Source of the DNA: Dermacentor variabilis
Lineage: Eukaryota; Arthropoda; Arachnida; Ixodida; Ixodidae
NCBI RefSeq assembly: GCF_050947875.1
Contig: NC_134572.1
Span: 160,973,105 to 161,037,104, forward strand
Length of the DNA: 64,000 nt
Direction of reading: 5' to 3'
In this document: positions 12,076-23,147 of the stretch, one piece after another
Numbering within the stretch: the stretch's first letter is position 1
Layout of the letters: the number at the start of each line of letters is the position of its first letter
Notes under the pieces: model-generated
Database searches by the model: none
Told to the model about the DNA's origin: nothing
The model's input: only the letters and a program-made list of their open reading frames with translations
Program-made: the position numbers and the translations under genes

Positions 12076-12639
12076 ATATTTGTCGCGAAACCTTCTGATG
12101 CCGAGGTTCCACGCCCTGGCAAAACCTGCGACAATGTTACACGAATCAACCAGCGTGATCTCCATGTCGGATATTCCTCCACCTTAGCATGCAGCTGCTT
12201 CACCCAACCTGCAGTCCCGATTTCACTCTTCCAAGGGTTTGTCCGTCATGAGTTGACCAACAGCCGACTGCTCTGACGGCCACCGGGATTATGCGATTCT
12301 ACCGCGTCTATTATACAATTTCTAACCCAATTTCTCAACCCATCTGAAGGGCCGCACTGCTAATGGCAGAATATTTTGATACAACTAGCGTCGAATCGGG
12401 CTCATTTCTCGGCCCTGTTCCAGCCGCGGAAGTTCTGCGACCCCGACACCATATCCCGGCTTCTATGGCCCAAACGCTCGTTCTCCTTCCTATACGACAC
12501 ACCCTGATCTAGTGGCCACATAACTTTTTGTAGAAGGCATCGCCTACTCACGTTCGCCTTATTCGAGTCGCACGACCGAGTCGCTGGGTCGCGCAGAAAT
12601 TAGTCGTACCTCCTTTAACTGTAGCACAACGGTGGTAAC
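12076..12639. other. unassigned DNA
   Basis: GC content is higher than neighbouring DNA. The text around 12270-12540 has the look of a repeat body, but I cannot name it and see no terminal repeats. Confidence 0.35.
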
Positions 12640-13449
12640 TACCGTATTTTCGCGATTCTAAGCACCCCCCTCTGTCTGCGCGAAAAAGTTAAGGAAAAAG
12701 TTTGCATGCGAGTCTAAGCACCCCCCTATTTGTTAGGAAGAGCGCGTAGCTAACGCCGCCAAACGCGCTTGCTCCCTCTGGAATCATTGCTCGGCAGACC
12801 TGCAGGCACGCGGTTGATGCTTCTGTTGGACGCGTTTCGCGGCCATCTGACCCCGGAGGTAAAGACAAAGCTTCAGAACATCAATAGCGACGTGGTTGTG
12901 ATTCCGGGTGGCATGACGCCAGTGCTGCAACCCCTCGACGTTTCAGTCAAGTCCTCCACAGCCAATCTCCGACAGGAGTACGAAGAGTGGGTGTGAAACC
13001 CTGACCGGAAGAAGACGCCGACGGGAAAACTGCAGAAAGCGTCCCCATCAACCATCGCAAAGTGGATTTCGGACGCGTGGAAGAGGGTCCAAGTGGACGT
13101 TGTGGTCAAATCATTTAAGAAGTGCTCGATCACACACAACTTAGACGGAACGGAAGACGACCTGCTGTGGGATACCGAGAGCAGCGGTTCAAGCGGTGCG
13201 ACGAACATGAGTGGCAGTGATAGTGACTGATCATCCTGCACAAGCAGTGGGTTTACTGTCTCCACCGATTTTTCTTTTGAATGTTTGCAAAATAAAATGT
13301 TATCTCTCACACCCATCTCGTCGTGATGTCGCAGCGAAAAGAGGGAAGGGGGGTCATTCTAGATTTTTTGAATCTAAGCACCTCCCCCCCTGACTTTGGG
13401 CATCGCGATCGTGAAAAAAGGGGGTGCTTAGAATCGAGTAAATACGGTA
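12640..13449 (+). mobile_element. pogo/Tigger-like DNA transposon, internally deleted
   Basis: Terminal inverted repeats: the left end reads taccgtattttcgcgattct and the right end, reversed, reads taccgtatttactcgattct; both continue into aagcaccccc. The flanking TA (12640-12641 and 13448-13449) is the duplication typical of Tc1/mariner-pogo elements, leaving an 806-bp element. The motif tctaagcacc(c/t)ccc is also iterated internally at 12657, 12713 and 13373 and inverted at 13420-13432, plausibly transposase-binding sites. The body holds only the C-terminal half of a transposase gene, so the element is non-autonomous. Confidence 0.88.
12769..13230 (+). pseudogene. pogo-family DDE transposase, C-terminal remnant
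   Basis: Reads LLLDAFRGHLT, VVVIPGGMTPVLQPLDVSV and LRQEYEEWV. The LDAFRGH and PGG.T..LQPLDV boxes are diagnostic of the DDE_1 domain of pogo/Tigger/jerky-type transposases; the Asp of LDAFRGH is one of the catalytic acids. An in-frame TGA follows at 12994-12996. The same frame then continues through a W-rich and acidic C-terminus (TIAKWISDAW...GSDSD) to TGA at 13228-13230. The N-terminal DNA-binding half and first catalytic Asp are missing by deletion. No ATG is required here because this is a fragment. Confidence 0.85.
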
Positions 13450-13594
13450 CAAATGAAACCTAATCGGAGAAATACTGCCATTTTCGGAGCAGTCCATGCA
13501 GTTGCCAGGTCAGGCAGCAGCTAATCGTCTCTTCTCTACCTGCAGGTGCGTACCACCTACGTTTCCTCACAATTAGAACCTAAGTCTCTGAAAG

Positions 13595-15110
13595 TTTTTT
13601 TTTTAATTCTCTGTTTTTCAATTTCATATACAGCATCCAAACATACACCGCCACATCAGGAGGGAGGCTAAAGGCTGTATATGCCTCACGAGGCCTGTCC
13701 TCCTCGTGGTGACAATCAGTGCATTTGAGACAACAAGCTTTCTTCGAAAGTAACATTAAAATCGCACAAAAAAGGAACATCCACAGTTCTGTACAGTATA
13801 TAAATTTTTCGACATAGTAATTTTTGAAATTACAGCTGTGAAAAGAAACAGGAAAGAGTGCACACGAAATCAATAAATAACTAAACCACCTTTATCTAGC
13901 AATGTTGTAAATATTCTGCCACGTTAAGACTACAGTAGGTTCAAGTTGTGTGCTATGACCTAAGTAACAGATCCCTAAGTATATTTCGTTGTAAATTATT
14001 TTACTTGGAAACTCGTGTATTAGCGTTTTGATATCCTTGTTGTCATTTAAAAAAGTTATAATGGTATGTTCAAAAGTCTGAAGCCCATAGCAAGTTCTAA
14101 CCTCAGTAGTTTTGCGAGAGACGTATCGGAGTTCATAAACAGCATCAGGCCGTCCAAGTGAACAAAAGCTAAGGTTAGGTTTGCTGTGGATCAAGCAATG
14201 AGCCTCTATTGCCTGTCGAAGTGTTATTAACTTATATATGTTAAGAAGGCCCAGTGGTCGCCAGTACTCCCGTCTACTCGAAGTGTAGGGAACATTAAGG
14301 ATTGCTCTAATTGCTTTTTGTAAGATAAAAGAGGAGTTTAGGCTTGTAGACGTTCTACCCCATACAAATAAGCAGTAATGGAGAAGTGACTGGATAAGGT
14401 AAAATATAGTTGTTTTTTTAGCCAGGTTGGTAGAAGAAGCCTTAATTTAGGCATTAGTCCGACTGAGCGCGATATCTTGGTACACAAGTAATTATTATGC
14501 TCAGTCCAGGTTAACTGCTCACTGAAGACCACACCAAGAAAACGTGTAGACCTCACACCTTCAATGTTTTCTCCACTGAAACTGAGGACAGGCTCGAAGG
14601 TTAGAATTTTATTTTTAGGTTTAAACACTATATTTTTTTTGACATTTAGTTGAAGCTCACTGACATTTATCCATAATGATAGTTCAGACAAATATTTCTT
14701 TACATTTGCTACAGTGTTCAAGAGCCCATTACCGGAGAAAAATATGTTAGTGTCATCTGCATGCAGAACTATATGAGCTGAACTAGGTACATTGATAATA
14801 TCATTAATGTAAAATAGGGAAAGTTAGGGCCCTAAAATGGAGCCCTGTGGAACACCTGTACATATTATGCCAAAAGCAGATGGAACACCGTTTGCAACTG
14901 TGTACTGTATCATTGAGAATAAGTAGCTATAAATAAGTTCCAGCGCAATAACTCTTATTCCATACAGCGGCAATTTACGTAATAATATTTCATGTTTAAT
15001 AGAATCAAACGCTTTTTTGATGTCTAGGAATAACCCAAGTGTAATAAACTTATTTTCAATATTACTAATAATTCTGTCTCTTATTTTGTTACAGATATCT
15101 GGACTGATCC
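13595..15110 (-). mobile_element. 5'-truncated LINE with RT and poly(A) end
   Basis: Minus-strand RT fragments in order: LFLDIKKAFDS (motif A, about 15030), GVPQGSILGP (about 14850, followed by a stop), LHADDTNIFF (catalytic box, about 14750), the ORF 14721-14338 with LQLNVKKN and STRFLGVVFSEQLTW, and a C-terminal ORF 14194-13892. An A10 run on the minus strand (T-run 13595-13604) could be the tail. The FADD box reads HADD. Several frameshifts separate the pieces. The Jockey/CR1-type RT style is inferred from motifs only. Confidence 0.75.
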
Positions 15111-15184
15111 GGAAGTGCTATTTCTTATGTTGTCTTGCCAGAAACATGATTGGCAAACCTGCCCCAACTATAAAGTAAGCTAGT

Positions 15185-15760
15185 GTAACTTGAGCGGACT
15201 TAGTGCTGGTCTTGATGCTAAATACGGTGAACTGAAGAAAGATTTAAAGACAATAATGCAAAAGGACATAGAACCGATGGTAGTGGGTTGAGCGTTAGCA
15301 TGACGCGTTGAAAAACTACTTTTCTTAATCAATGGAAAAGAACTAAAACACATAAAGGAAGCTATGGAATTCATTAACACGATGTTCGAGGAATTTCAAT
15401 CATAAATGCCTGTATTGAAAACCTAGATTGGAATCGTCAGAAGTGAGAATCAGGTCATCGAGAAAGATATCAGTTGGCTCATGACTGAGTCAATATAAAC
15501 AACAGAAGATGTGCCAGAGCTACACCAGTACAGCCGCGTAACAACGGGGAAAATAAGGGTGTCCCCGTACAGGAAAAAGAGAACCTTGGGGCAGTAATAA
15601 AAACCATTTCAGCTCACCTGAATGTTGATGTTAACGAATCTGATCTAAAGATTGTACACCGGGTTCGAACCAGGGATAAGGCACAATCCAACATCAGCGC
15701 TAGGTTGATCTCCGGTATCCCCTAAGGAAAGTTCATTAATCTAACGAAGAAACAAACTGA
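15185..15760 (+). pseudogene. LINE ORF1 remnant
   Basis: In changing frames the plus strand reads a coiled-coil-like start (AGLDAKYGELKKDL, LLFLINGKELKHIKEAMEF). Further on come VPVQEKENLGAVI, DVNESDLKIVHRV and SNISARLISGIP, which match the RRM-like core of CR1/Jockey ORF1 proteins (the usual HRVPT... and ...NIIARF boxes). Multiple stops are present. It lies head-to-head with the minus-strand LINE at 13595-15110 and is a separate element. Confidence 0.6.
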
Positions 15761-15799
15761 CCACAACAATGAAAGGCTTTAAAGGCTCTGCCCCAATCT

Positions 15800-15985
15800 A
15801 TAGCCACCACGCACAATGCGTTATGCGGAGATGTGAGATTGTTCCCTACCTACGACAAGTTGTTTTTCATCCATGTTGATTGTCACTAATTTACGATTTC
15901 TTTCATTCAATTATTAACTGCAAGTAATTTCCCCTACATTGTCCAGGGTGTATTGGTCTCTTGGCTTCTTATGGTATACAGCACC
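15800..15985 (+). mobile_element. diverged copy of the tRNA-bearing repeat found in the 62-kb palindrome
   Basis: The stretch gacaagttgtttttcatcca...ttacgatttctttcattcaa...caagtaatttcccctacatt...ttggcttcttatggtat follows the right arm of the palindrome (62455-62581) almost word for word. The preceding tgcggagatgtgagattgtt matches the degraded T-arm side of the tRNA-like unit. This shows that the palindrome arms belong to a dispersed family. Confidence 0.7.
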
Positions 15986-16319
15986 GTTCATACGGTAAAA
16001 AAGCGCGCTTTCAGAATTATAACATTCTTTCTATAGCACCTTCTTAATGAAGTCGAGTAAAGCCATAAATATGGCATGTTCTACGTGTAAATATCATGGC
16101 ACATGAACGTTAGCCTTGCGAATCACTAATTTCTGTTCAATGAAATAAACTTCTAGTGGCCGTCTATTATGCTATTCCTGAAAGACAGTGGAGCAGAGTA
16201 TTTAAATTTACATTTATTCCCGGGAGTTCAATCTCTGTAGATCCCACTAATTATGTAATATTCGAAAAGGTGAGATGAAAGGGCTGGCGGCGTGTACAGG
16301 GGTGTTCACCTATGCCCTC
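15986..16319. other. unassigned DNA
   Basis: No feature recognised between the tRNA-bearing repeat and the next LINE fragment. Confidence 0.4.
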
Positions 16320-16910
16320 GCTGACGACGTGTTTGCCCAGTTGGCGTGTTTATCAACTACGCAAACACGTAGTAATCAGCCCCAATCACTGCAACATTAC
16401 GGTTTTAGCACCGACTGTTTTAGTTTTGCATTCTTCCCACTCGCAACCAGAGAATGGAACAGCTTACCTTCCCATATTATCCTCAGTCCATCAATACAAA
16501 CCTTTTTACAATCTTATGAGATTCACCTATATGCCTGGCAGACGTGACCTGTCCAATTTATTGCAGTGTGCTGCGAATACCATTAAAAAACTTGTTATTT
16601 GTTTTCTTATGGTTTCCTTAAATCATTCTCTTCCCTGTAAAAATTGTATACTACACAAAAGAAAATATGTAACCTAATGCACTTTGTACCACCTCTTTTA
16701 TTTCTCCACTTCGATGATGTACTCTTGGTGAGTAATATTGCACGTCCTCCATGAGCAACAACATTATAATACCTCCACTACTCCATAATTGATTAGTCCG
16801 CCTGTGTACTCACTCTTCGATTTGTATTTTTGTATTGTACGTTTCTTGCCCTCCCTGTACAAATCCCCTTTTAGGATTGGCAGTATATTGAAATAAATTA
16901 GTAAATAAAT
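16320..16910 (+). mobile_element. 3' end of a CR1/L2-like LINE
   Basis: The coding end of ORF2 is visible as FFPLATREWNSLPSHI then SPSIQTFL (about 16425-16515), the conserved RT C-terminus (R....WNsLP..i). A 3' UTR follows with ccctccctgtacaaatcccc and attggcag, ending in an (AATA)n-like tail at 16890-16910. Upstream coding sequence is lost. Confidence 0.7.
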
Positions 16911-17994
16911 ATTGCCACAAAACTATTAAAATTGCTGTATCGCTGTTCTGATCTCTTTAAAGCACGAGAATAGTGATCAATGGATATGCGTTTCCATATC
17001 ATCCTCCCTAGATGAAAACAGGCGTTGTGTCACTCCACATGGTTGTTGCCAGCCAGATCCCTCACTCTTTTACTAACTGTCCCTTGTATAGGCGGGTTTT
17101 CATACCAACCATTAAAATGATAATCTGTTCACCTTAGGCTAGTAAGGAAATTAAAGGCAAAGTTTTTTTTCACGCATAGCTAAAATGGCCAGCAAGAGGG
17201 GCAAAAAGCTGCTTTGATGCAGCTTGAAGACGGCCCGGCGCCCACTGATCACGTGATAGCATCTTCAGAGTAGCCGAGAACTCGACCTAGCTTAGTATGG
17301 GCTCAGGGGCTAATGGCGAAGAGAAGCGGGCCGGGCCGAGACAGACCGCAGTCCTTCAGGCCCGGGTCTGCTATGGGCCAGGTTTAAGGACAGCGGGCGG
17401 GGCTCGGGCGAGCCAACGCGTGGCACATTTGGACTCGGGCCGGGCCCGGCGCTGAAAAACCGGCTCGTGCATTGCTCTGCTTTGAATAGTCTGATGAGCA
17501 GATACCCATATGATTATGGAAGGTTAACAGCTTAATGCATAACCTGCACTTTTGGTCAAGCAAAAAAAAAAATCCAGCCAAGTGGAACCATGTGTCGCCC
17601 ATGCGCATACGCGAAAAAAAGAAAGTCGTGACGGTCGCTTAGAATGTGATCATCTTAAGGACCATTTTAAGAGGCATGACCTTCATGGCCATATATAAAA
17701 CGTGGGACGGCGGCGCTCCTTCGTTCCCACTAGAGGGTCGAAATGCATAATAAAATGCAATAGCGTACTCACGAATCGTCGACTTTGACGCCGACCTTGC
17801 GCGCTCCGATGGCAATTAGATTGTGTCCTTCCTGTTGGGACTGTTTGGAATTAAGTGCTACACAGATGTTCATGTGTCGACCACGCCTTACCGGTCGTGT
17901 ATAGATTTAACCTTTGGCAAGAACTTCTTTATAACAATACATACAACAACAAATACAACAACAATACAAACAATACAACAACAATACAGCAATC
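16911..17994. other. unassigned DNA with a GC-rich block
   Basis: No gene. A strongly GC-rich block at about 17236-17470 contains gcgggccgggccgag, cgggcggggctcggg and gggccgggcccggc, unlike the AT-rich surroundings; its look is that of a dispersed repeat. A (CAA/ATA)-rich tract precedes the next LINE (about 17935-17995). Confidence 0.45.
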
Positions 17995-18120
17995 AAACCC
18001 CGGCCCTCAGTCCCCAGCAGCCGCGAAGCACCTGACCACGGCGGCGGTCTGACCTGTGACGCAGCAGAGGGTGCTAAGAATCCCTGGCGCCGGACAGGCC
18101 GCCATTGGAATCCGAACCTG

Positions 18121-19211
18121 GCAATGTTTAACGTTACAACGTTATCTAGTGAGGCGAGTCTAGCAGTGCTATTGGAGGAATTCCTGGGCAGTAAATGGGA
18201 TATAATAGGGCTCAGTGAGGTTAGGAGTACAAAAGAAGCATATACAGCGCTAAAAGCGGACGCGTCCTGTGCTACCGAGGCTTCGCGGAGAGACGAGAAC
18301 TAGGAGTTGAATTCCTCATTAAGAAGGATATAGCTGGTAATATACAGGAATTCTATAGCATTAACGAGAGGGTGGCAGGTCTTGATGTGAAACTTAATAA
18401 GAGGTATAAATTGAAGGTTGTACAGGTCTACGCCCCTACATGCACTCATGATGACCAGGAAGTCGAAAACTTCTATGAAGACGTGGAATCGGCGATTGGC
18501 ATAGTCAAAACAAGATATAATATACTCATGGGCAACTTCAATGCCAAAGTAGGCAAGAAGCAGGCTGGAGACAAGTCAGTAGGGGAATATGGCATGGGCT
18601 CTAGGAATAGCAGGGAAGATTTATTAGTAGAGTTTGCAGAACAGAATAATATGCGGATAATGAATACCTTCTTCCGCAAGCGCGATAGCCGAAAGTGGAC
18701 GTGGAGGAGCCCGTGGAGGAGCCCGAGACTAGAAATGAAATAGACTTCACACTCTGCGCTAACCCTGGCATCATACAAGATGTTCACGTGCTCGGCAAGG
18801 TGCGCTGCAGTGACCATAGGATGGTAAGAACTCGAAGTAGCCTAAACTTGAGGAGGGGACGGAAGTAACTGGTACATAAGAAGCCAGTCAATGACTTAGC
18901 GGTAAGAGGCAAACCAGAGCAATTCCGGATCAAGCTGCAGAACGGGTATTCGGCATTAACTCAGGACGAGGACCTTAGTGCTGAAACAATCAACGACAAT
19001 CTTACGGGTATCATTAAGGAGTGTGCAATAGAAGTTGGTGGTAACTCCGTTAGACAGGATACCAGTAAGCTATAGCATGAGACGAAAGATCTGATCAAGA
19101 AACGCCTATGTATGAAAGCATCTAACCCTACAGCTAGAATAGAACTGGCAGAACTTTCTAATGTAATCAACAAGCGTAAGACAGCTGACATAAGGAACTA
19201 TAATGTGGATA
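18121..19211 (+). pseudogene. RTE endonuclease and linker region
   Basis: Endonuclease pieces: WDIIGLSEVR-like text near 18200, VVQVYAPT (18420), then LMGNFNAKVGKK (about 18525). The usual GDFNAK box has Asn in place of Asp, which would remove a metal-binding residue. A 12-bp tandem duplication (gtggaggagccc twice, 18700-18723) encodes WRSPWRSP and precedes a frame change. The linker reads CSDHRMVRTR, IKKRLCMKAS and ELSNVINKRKTADIRNYNV. Stops and frameshifts are frequent. Confidence 0.8.
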
Positions 19212-19692
19212 ACAGCAGGTTGCCGTTATCCCTCAAGAGAAAAGTATATAATAGCTGTGTCTTACCAGTACTCACCTACGGGGCAGAAACCTGGAGGCTT
19301 ACGAAAAGGGTTCTACTCAAATTGAGGACGACACAACGAGCTATGGAAAGAAGAATGATAGGTGTAACGTTAAGGGATAAGAAAAGAGCAGATTGGGTGA
19401 GGGAACAAACGCGAGTTAATGACATCTTAGTTGAAATCAAGAAAAAGAAATGGGCATGGGCAGGACATGTAATGAGGAGGGAAGATAACTGATGGTCATT
19501 AAGGGTTACGGACTGGATCCCAAGGGAAGGGAAGCGTAGCAGGGGGCGGCAGAAAGTTAGGTGGGCGGATGAGATTAAGAAGTTTGCAGGGACGGCATGG
19601 CCACAATTAGTACATGACCGGGGTTGTTGGAGAAGTATGGGAGAGGCCTTTGCCCTGCAGTGGGCGTAACCAGGCTGATGATGATGATGATG
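19212..19692 (+). mobile_element. nested 5'-truncated RTE copy with 10-bp target duplication
   Basis: Begins acagcaggttgccgttatcc, homologous to the post-RT region at about 20955 of the host element. It codes LPLSLKRKVYNSCVLPVLTY through GHVMRREDN, and ends with ccaggctgatgatgatgatga. The 10-bp aatgtggata occurs on both sides (19202-19211 and 19693-19702). It is therefore a textbook target-primed insertion of a truncated copy into the linker of its own relative. Confidence 0.92.
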
Positions 19693-19702
19693 AATGTGGA
19701 TA

Positions 19703-21414
19703 GAATTGAACATGCTCTCAGGAAAGGAGGAAGCCTAAAAGCAGTGAAGAAGAAACTAGGAATAGGCATGAATCAGGTGTATGTGTTAAGAGACAAAGCC
19801 GGCAATATCATTACTAATACGGATGAGATAGTTCAAGTGGCTGAGGAGTTCTATAGAGATTTATACAGTACGAGTAGCACCCACGACGATAATGTGAGTG
19901 AGAATAGTCTAGAGGAAGTCGAAATCCCCAAGTAACGCCTGAAGAAGTAAAGAACACCTTGGGAGCTATGCAAAGAGGGAAGGCAGCGGTGGAGGATCAG
20001 GTAACAGCAGATTTGATTAAGGATGCTGGGCACATTGTTCTAGAAAAACTGGCCACCCTGTATACGCAATGCCTCATGACCTCGAGCATACCGGAATCTT
20101 GAAAGAACGCTAACATAAACCTAATCCATAAGAAATTGGACGCGGAAAACTTGAAAAAATCATAAACCAATCAGCTTGCTGTCCGTTGCCTACAAAGTAT
20201 TTACTCAGGTAATCGCAAATAGAATAAGGAACACCTTAGACTTCTGTCAACCAAAGGACCAGGCAGGATTCCGCAAAGGCTACTCAACAATAGACCATAT
20301 TCACACTATCAATCAGGTGATAGAGAAATGTGCTGAATATAACCAACCCTTATATATAGCTTTCATTGATTACGCAAAAACGTTTGATTCGGTCGAAACC
20401 TCAGCAGTCATGGAGGCACTACGGAATGGGGGTGTAGATGAGCCATATGTAAATATACTGAAGGATATCTATAGCGGCTCCACAGCCACCGTAGTCCTCC
20501 ATAAAGAAAGCAGCAAAATCGCAATAAAGAAAGGCGTCAGGCAGGGAGATACGATCTCTCCAATGCTATTCACAGCGTGTTTAGAGGAGGTATTCAGAGA
20601 CCTGGAGTGGGAAGAATTGGGTATAAGAGTTAATGGAGAATACCTTAGTAACTTGAGATTCGCTGATGATATTGCCTTGCTCAGTAACTCAGGGGACCAA
20701 TTGAAATGCATGCTCACTGACCTGGAGAGGCAAAGGAGAAGGGTGGGTCTAAAAATTAATCTTCAGAAAACTAAAGTAATGTTTAACAGTCCCGGAAGAA
20801 AACAGCAGTTTACGATAGGTAGCCAGGCACTGGAAGTGGTAAGGGAATACATCTACTTAGGGCAGGTAGTGACCACGGAGCCGGATCATGAGACTGAAAT
20901 AATCAGAAGAAGAAGAATAGGCTGGGGTGCGTTTGGCAGGCATTCTCACATCATGAACAGCATGTTACCACTATCCCTCAAGAGAAAAGTATATAACAGC
21001 TCTGTCTTACCAGTACTCACGTATGGGGCAGAAACCTGGAGGCTTACGAAAAGGGATCTGCTTAAATTGAGGACGACGCAACGAGCTATGGAAAGAAGAA
21101 TGATGGTAGTAACGTTAAGGGATAAGAAAAGAGCAGATTGGGTGAGGGAACAAACGCGAGTTATTGACGTCTTAGTTGAAATCAAGAAAAATAAAGGGGC
21201 ATGGGCAGAACATGTAATGAGGAGGGAAGATAACCGACGTTCATTAAGGGTTACGGAGTGGATTCTAAGAGAAAAGAAGCGTAGCAGGGGACGGGAGAAA
21301 GTTAGGTGGGCGGATGAGATTAAGAAGCTTGCAGGAAAAACATGGCCACAATTAGTACATGAGCGGCGTAGTTGGAGAAGTATGGGAGAGGCCTTTGCCC
21401 TGCAGTGGGCGTAA
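19703..21414 (+). pseudogene. RTE reverse transcriptase, largely intact
   Basis: The linker end (LRKGGSLKAVKKKLGIGM) has stops near 19935-20105, then an uninterrupted 412-residue frame runs 20176-21414. RT motifs: AGFRKGYSTIDHIHT, IAFIDYAKTFDSVE (motif A), GVRQGDTISPMLFTACLE (motif B region), NLRFADDIALLSNSGD (catalytic FADD, intact) and YIYLGQVVT. The C-terminal region contains TYGAETWRLTKR, KRADWVREQTRV, RWADEIKKLAG and SWRSMGEAFALQWA. The RT frame itself looks young; the upstream linker stops and EN damage make the element as a whole inactive. Confidence 0.88.
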
Positions 21415-21421
21415 CCAGGCT

Positions 21422-21422
21422 G

Positions 21423-21484
<62 letters not shown>
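21422..21484 (+). repeat. (ATT)n microsatellite at a LINE tail
   Basis: About 21 uninterrupted ATT units directly after ccaggctg. Other copies of this LINE end in TGA repeats, so the tail appears to have converted to ATT and expanded. Confidence 0.97.
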
Positions 21485-21589
21485 GTTGAGCACAACGGTT
21501 ACACCGATCGCGGTGTACAGCAGCGACCCCAAAGCTGTGGTCACTGTGGTAACGAATGAGACAAAATAACGACGATAAAAGCCACGAAA

Positions 21590-22350
21590 TTACGTCTACG
21601 CGTCTTTATTGAACCAATATAGCAATCCTATAGCAATCAATATAAATCAATATAATTGTCAATATAGTCATCCTTATACAGCTTCGCTGGTTATCCTTTT
21701 TCACAGAGTAGAAGGGCAGTTTTTTTTTCCTTGCTCTTAAATTTAAAAAGTGGCCATATGTTCCCAGGACGAACCTTGCCGCGACAGATTGTATTTCTTC
21801 TAGTGCATAATTACACACATCAGAAAACGGACCCCACACAGGTAAAGCCTACTCCAAGATTGTTAAAACTTGCTCATACGCTGCTTGCTTTACGGTAATG
21901 CTTACATGTTTTAAACGTTGTTGCAAGAAGCCAAGGTCATGCCCTGAACCTACGGTATTAACATGTTATCACCAAAGGTCATCCTCTGACAGCATAACAC
22001 CTAATTGTTTGACTGATGAATTATTTTTATTATTTTACGGCTACATATCAAATACTTATATATGATTTTGTTATATTTTTCTAGTAAAAACTAACGTGTA
22101 CACATTTATTTACGTTCAGGGACATGCTGTTAGTGACACCATTTTTCTACGCGCTTAAGGTCGGCCGCCAAAGAAAAACACTGTCTCATTGGATGTCCTT
22201 GCACAGAGGGCACAATCTTGCGCAATATATTGTATCTAGTTTTCGATAACGTCGGAAATATCATTAATGAGAACAAGAAAGAGAATAGGCCCCAACATGG
22301 AGCCCTGCGGCACACCATACGTGGCAGCAACCTTATCTGAACAACTCCCA
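21590..22350 (-). mobile_element. CR1-like LINE fragment, RT half
   Basis: Minus-strand reading gives GVPQGSMLGPILFLVLINDI (about 22310-22250), then degraded text where FADD should be, SMSLNVNKCT, GHDLGFLQQRLKHVS (about 21930) and VWGPFSDVCNYALEEIQSV with AARFVLGTYG (about 21840-21750). These are the middle and C-terminal RT motifs of CR1-type LINEs. Frameshifts divide them. The 3' boundary near 21590 carries aataaa on the minus strand. Confidence 0.7.
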
Positions 22351-22529
22351 TTCAAAACAGCTTGTCGACGTACTTACTTAGCAACAGTGCGTTAGAACCT
22401 GTGTATTCATAAAAGTATTTACGCGTTCATATTACCGCTAGTCTCACTTGGTCAGCCTGTAACAACATTAGTGACAATACAAAAGATTTGAACTTTGGGC
22501 TATTTGCTCCGCTACGTTTATGATGCCAC

Positions 22530-23147
22530 CATCCTCTCTCAAGTTAGTCCTCGAGAAAACACCGCTAAGTACAAAATTAGAGTATGCATCTGCCTTATGG
22601 GAGTACATTAACTTTATTAGCTCATTATAACTTCTCGAAACTGCTCCACTCGTTTTATATTTTCAATTCATGATTGAATAGGTACTCTAATTACAAATAT
22701 ATCTAACCTTAAGTTTTCAACTCTTAAGTGATATCTCCATCCCAGCATATACCAAATCCTATTGATTAGCTGTACAAAACAGGTATCAAATATACTCGCA
22801 TTAACTCACTTATGCTCTTTTTGGCCTTGATTCAATTCGTCTCCCCAATGAAATCCTAGAGTACTAATAAACGCGTTTCATGCAAGATGAATTAGCGTAT
22901 GATATTTAATCTCAATTTGTTAATTACTGCTTATGTTACTCTATCATTTTTTGCGATGTCAGGTAATATTGTATAATTGTAAAGCTTCCTTCCTGGAGCA
23001 CACTGAAGTTTTTCTATTTACCATCAGCTAAAATTGTGTGATTAGAAAGTTACGCTTTAATTATTGCATTATTTCTTTATCCGTCTCCCATTCCTTTCTG
23101 TAATGCCTTCGAGCGCTAATGGTTTAAATAAACAAATTAATAAACTC
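22530..23147 (+). mobile_element. 3' end of a CR1/L2-like LINE
   Basis: Reads TPLSTKLEYASALWEYI near 22560, the 'leYas.vW.Py' box of CR1/L2 C-termini, with stops after. It ends in an AT-rich UTR and an aataaacaaattaataaac tail (about 23128-23147). Confidence 0.6.

Larger units (their letters stand above)
17995..21484 (+). mobile_element. RTE/BovB-type LINE, near full length, with a nested copy inside
   Basis: Plus-strand LINE with a 5' region (cagcagccgcgaagcacctg, shared with the copy at 49245-50712), AP endonuclease, linker, RT and C-terminal region. It has a very short 3' end, gcgtaaccaggctga, followed by an expanded ATT tail. RTE-type features are DQAGFRKGYSTIDHIHTINQ, FIDYAKTFDSVE and the short 3' end with a trinucleotide tail. 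Its body is interrupted at 19212-19692 by a 5'-truncated copy of the same family. Without that insert the reading passes from RNYNVD (19200s) into RIEHALRKGG (19703 on). RTE/BovB is known from ticks. Confidence 0.88.
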
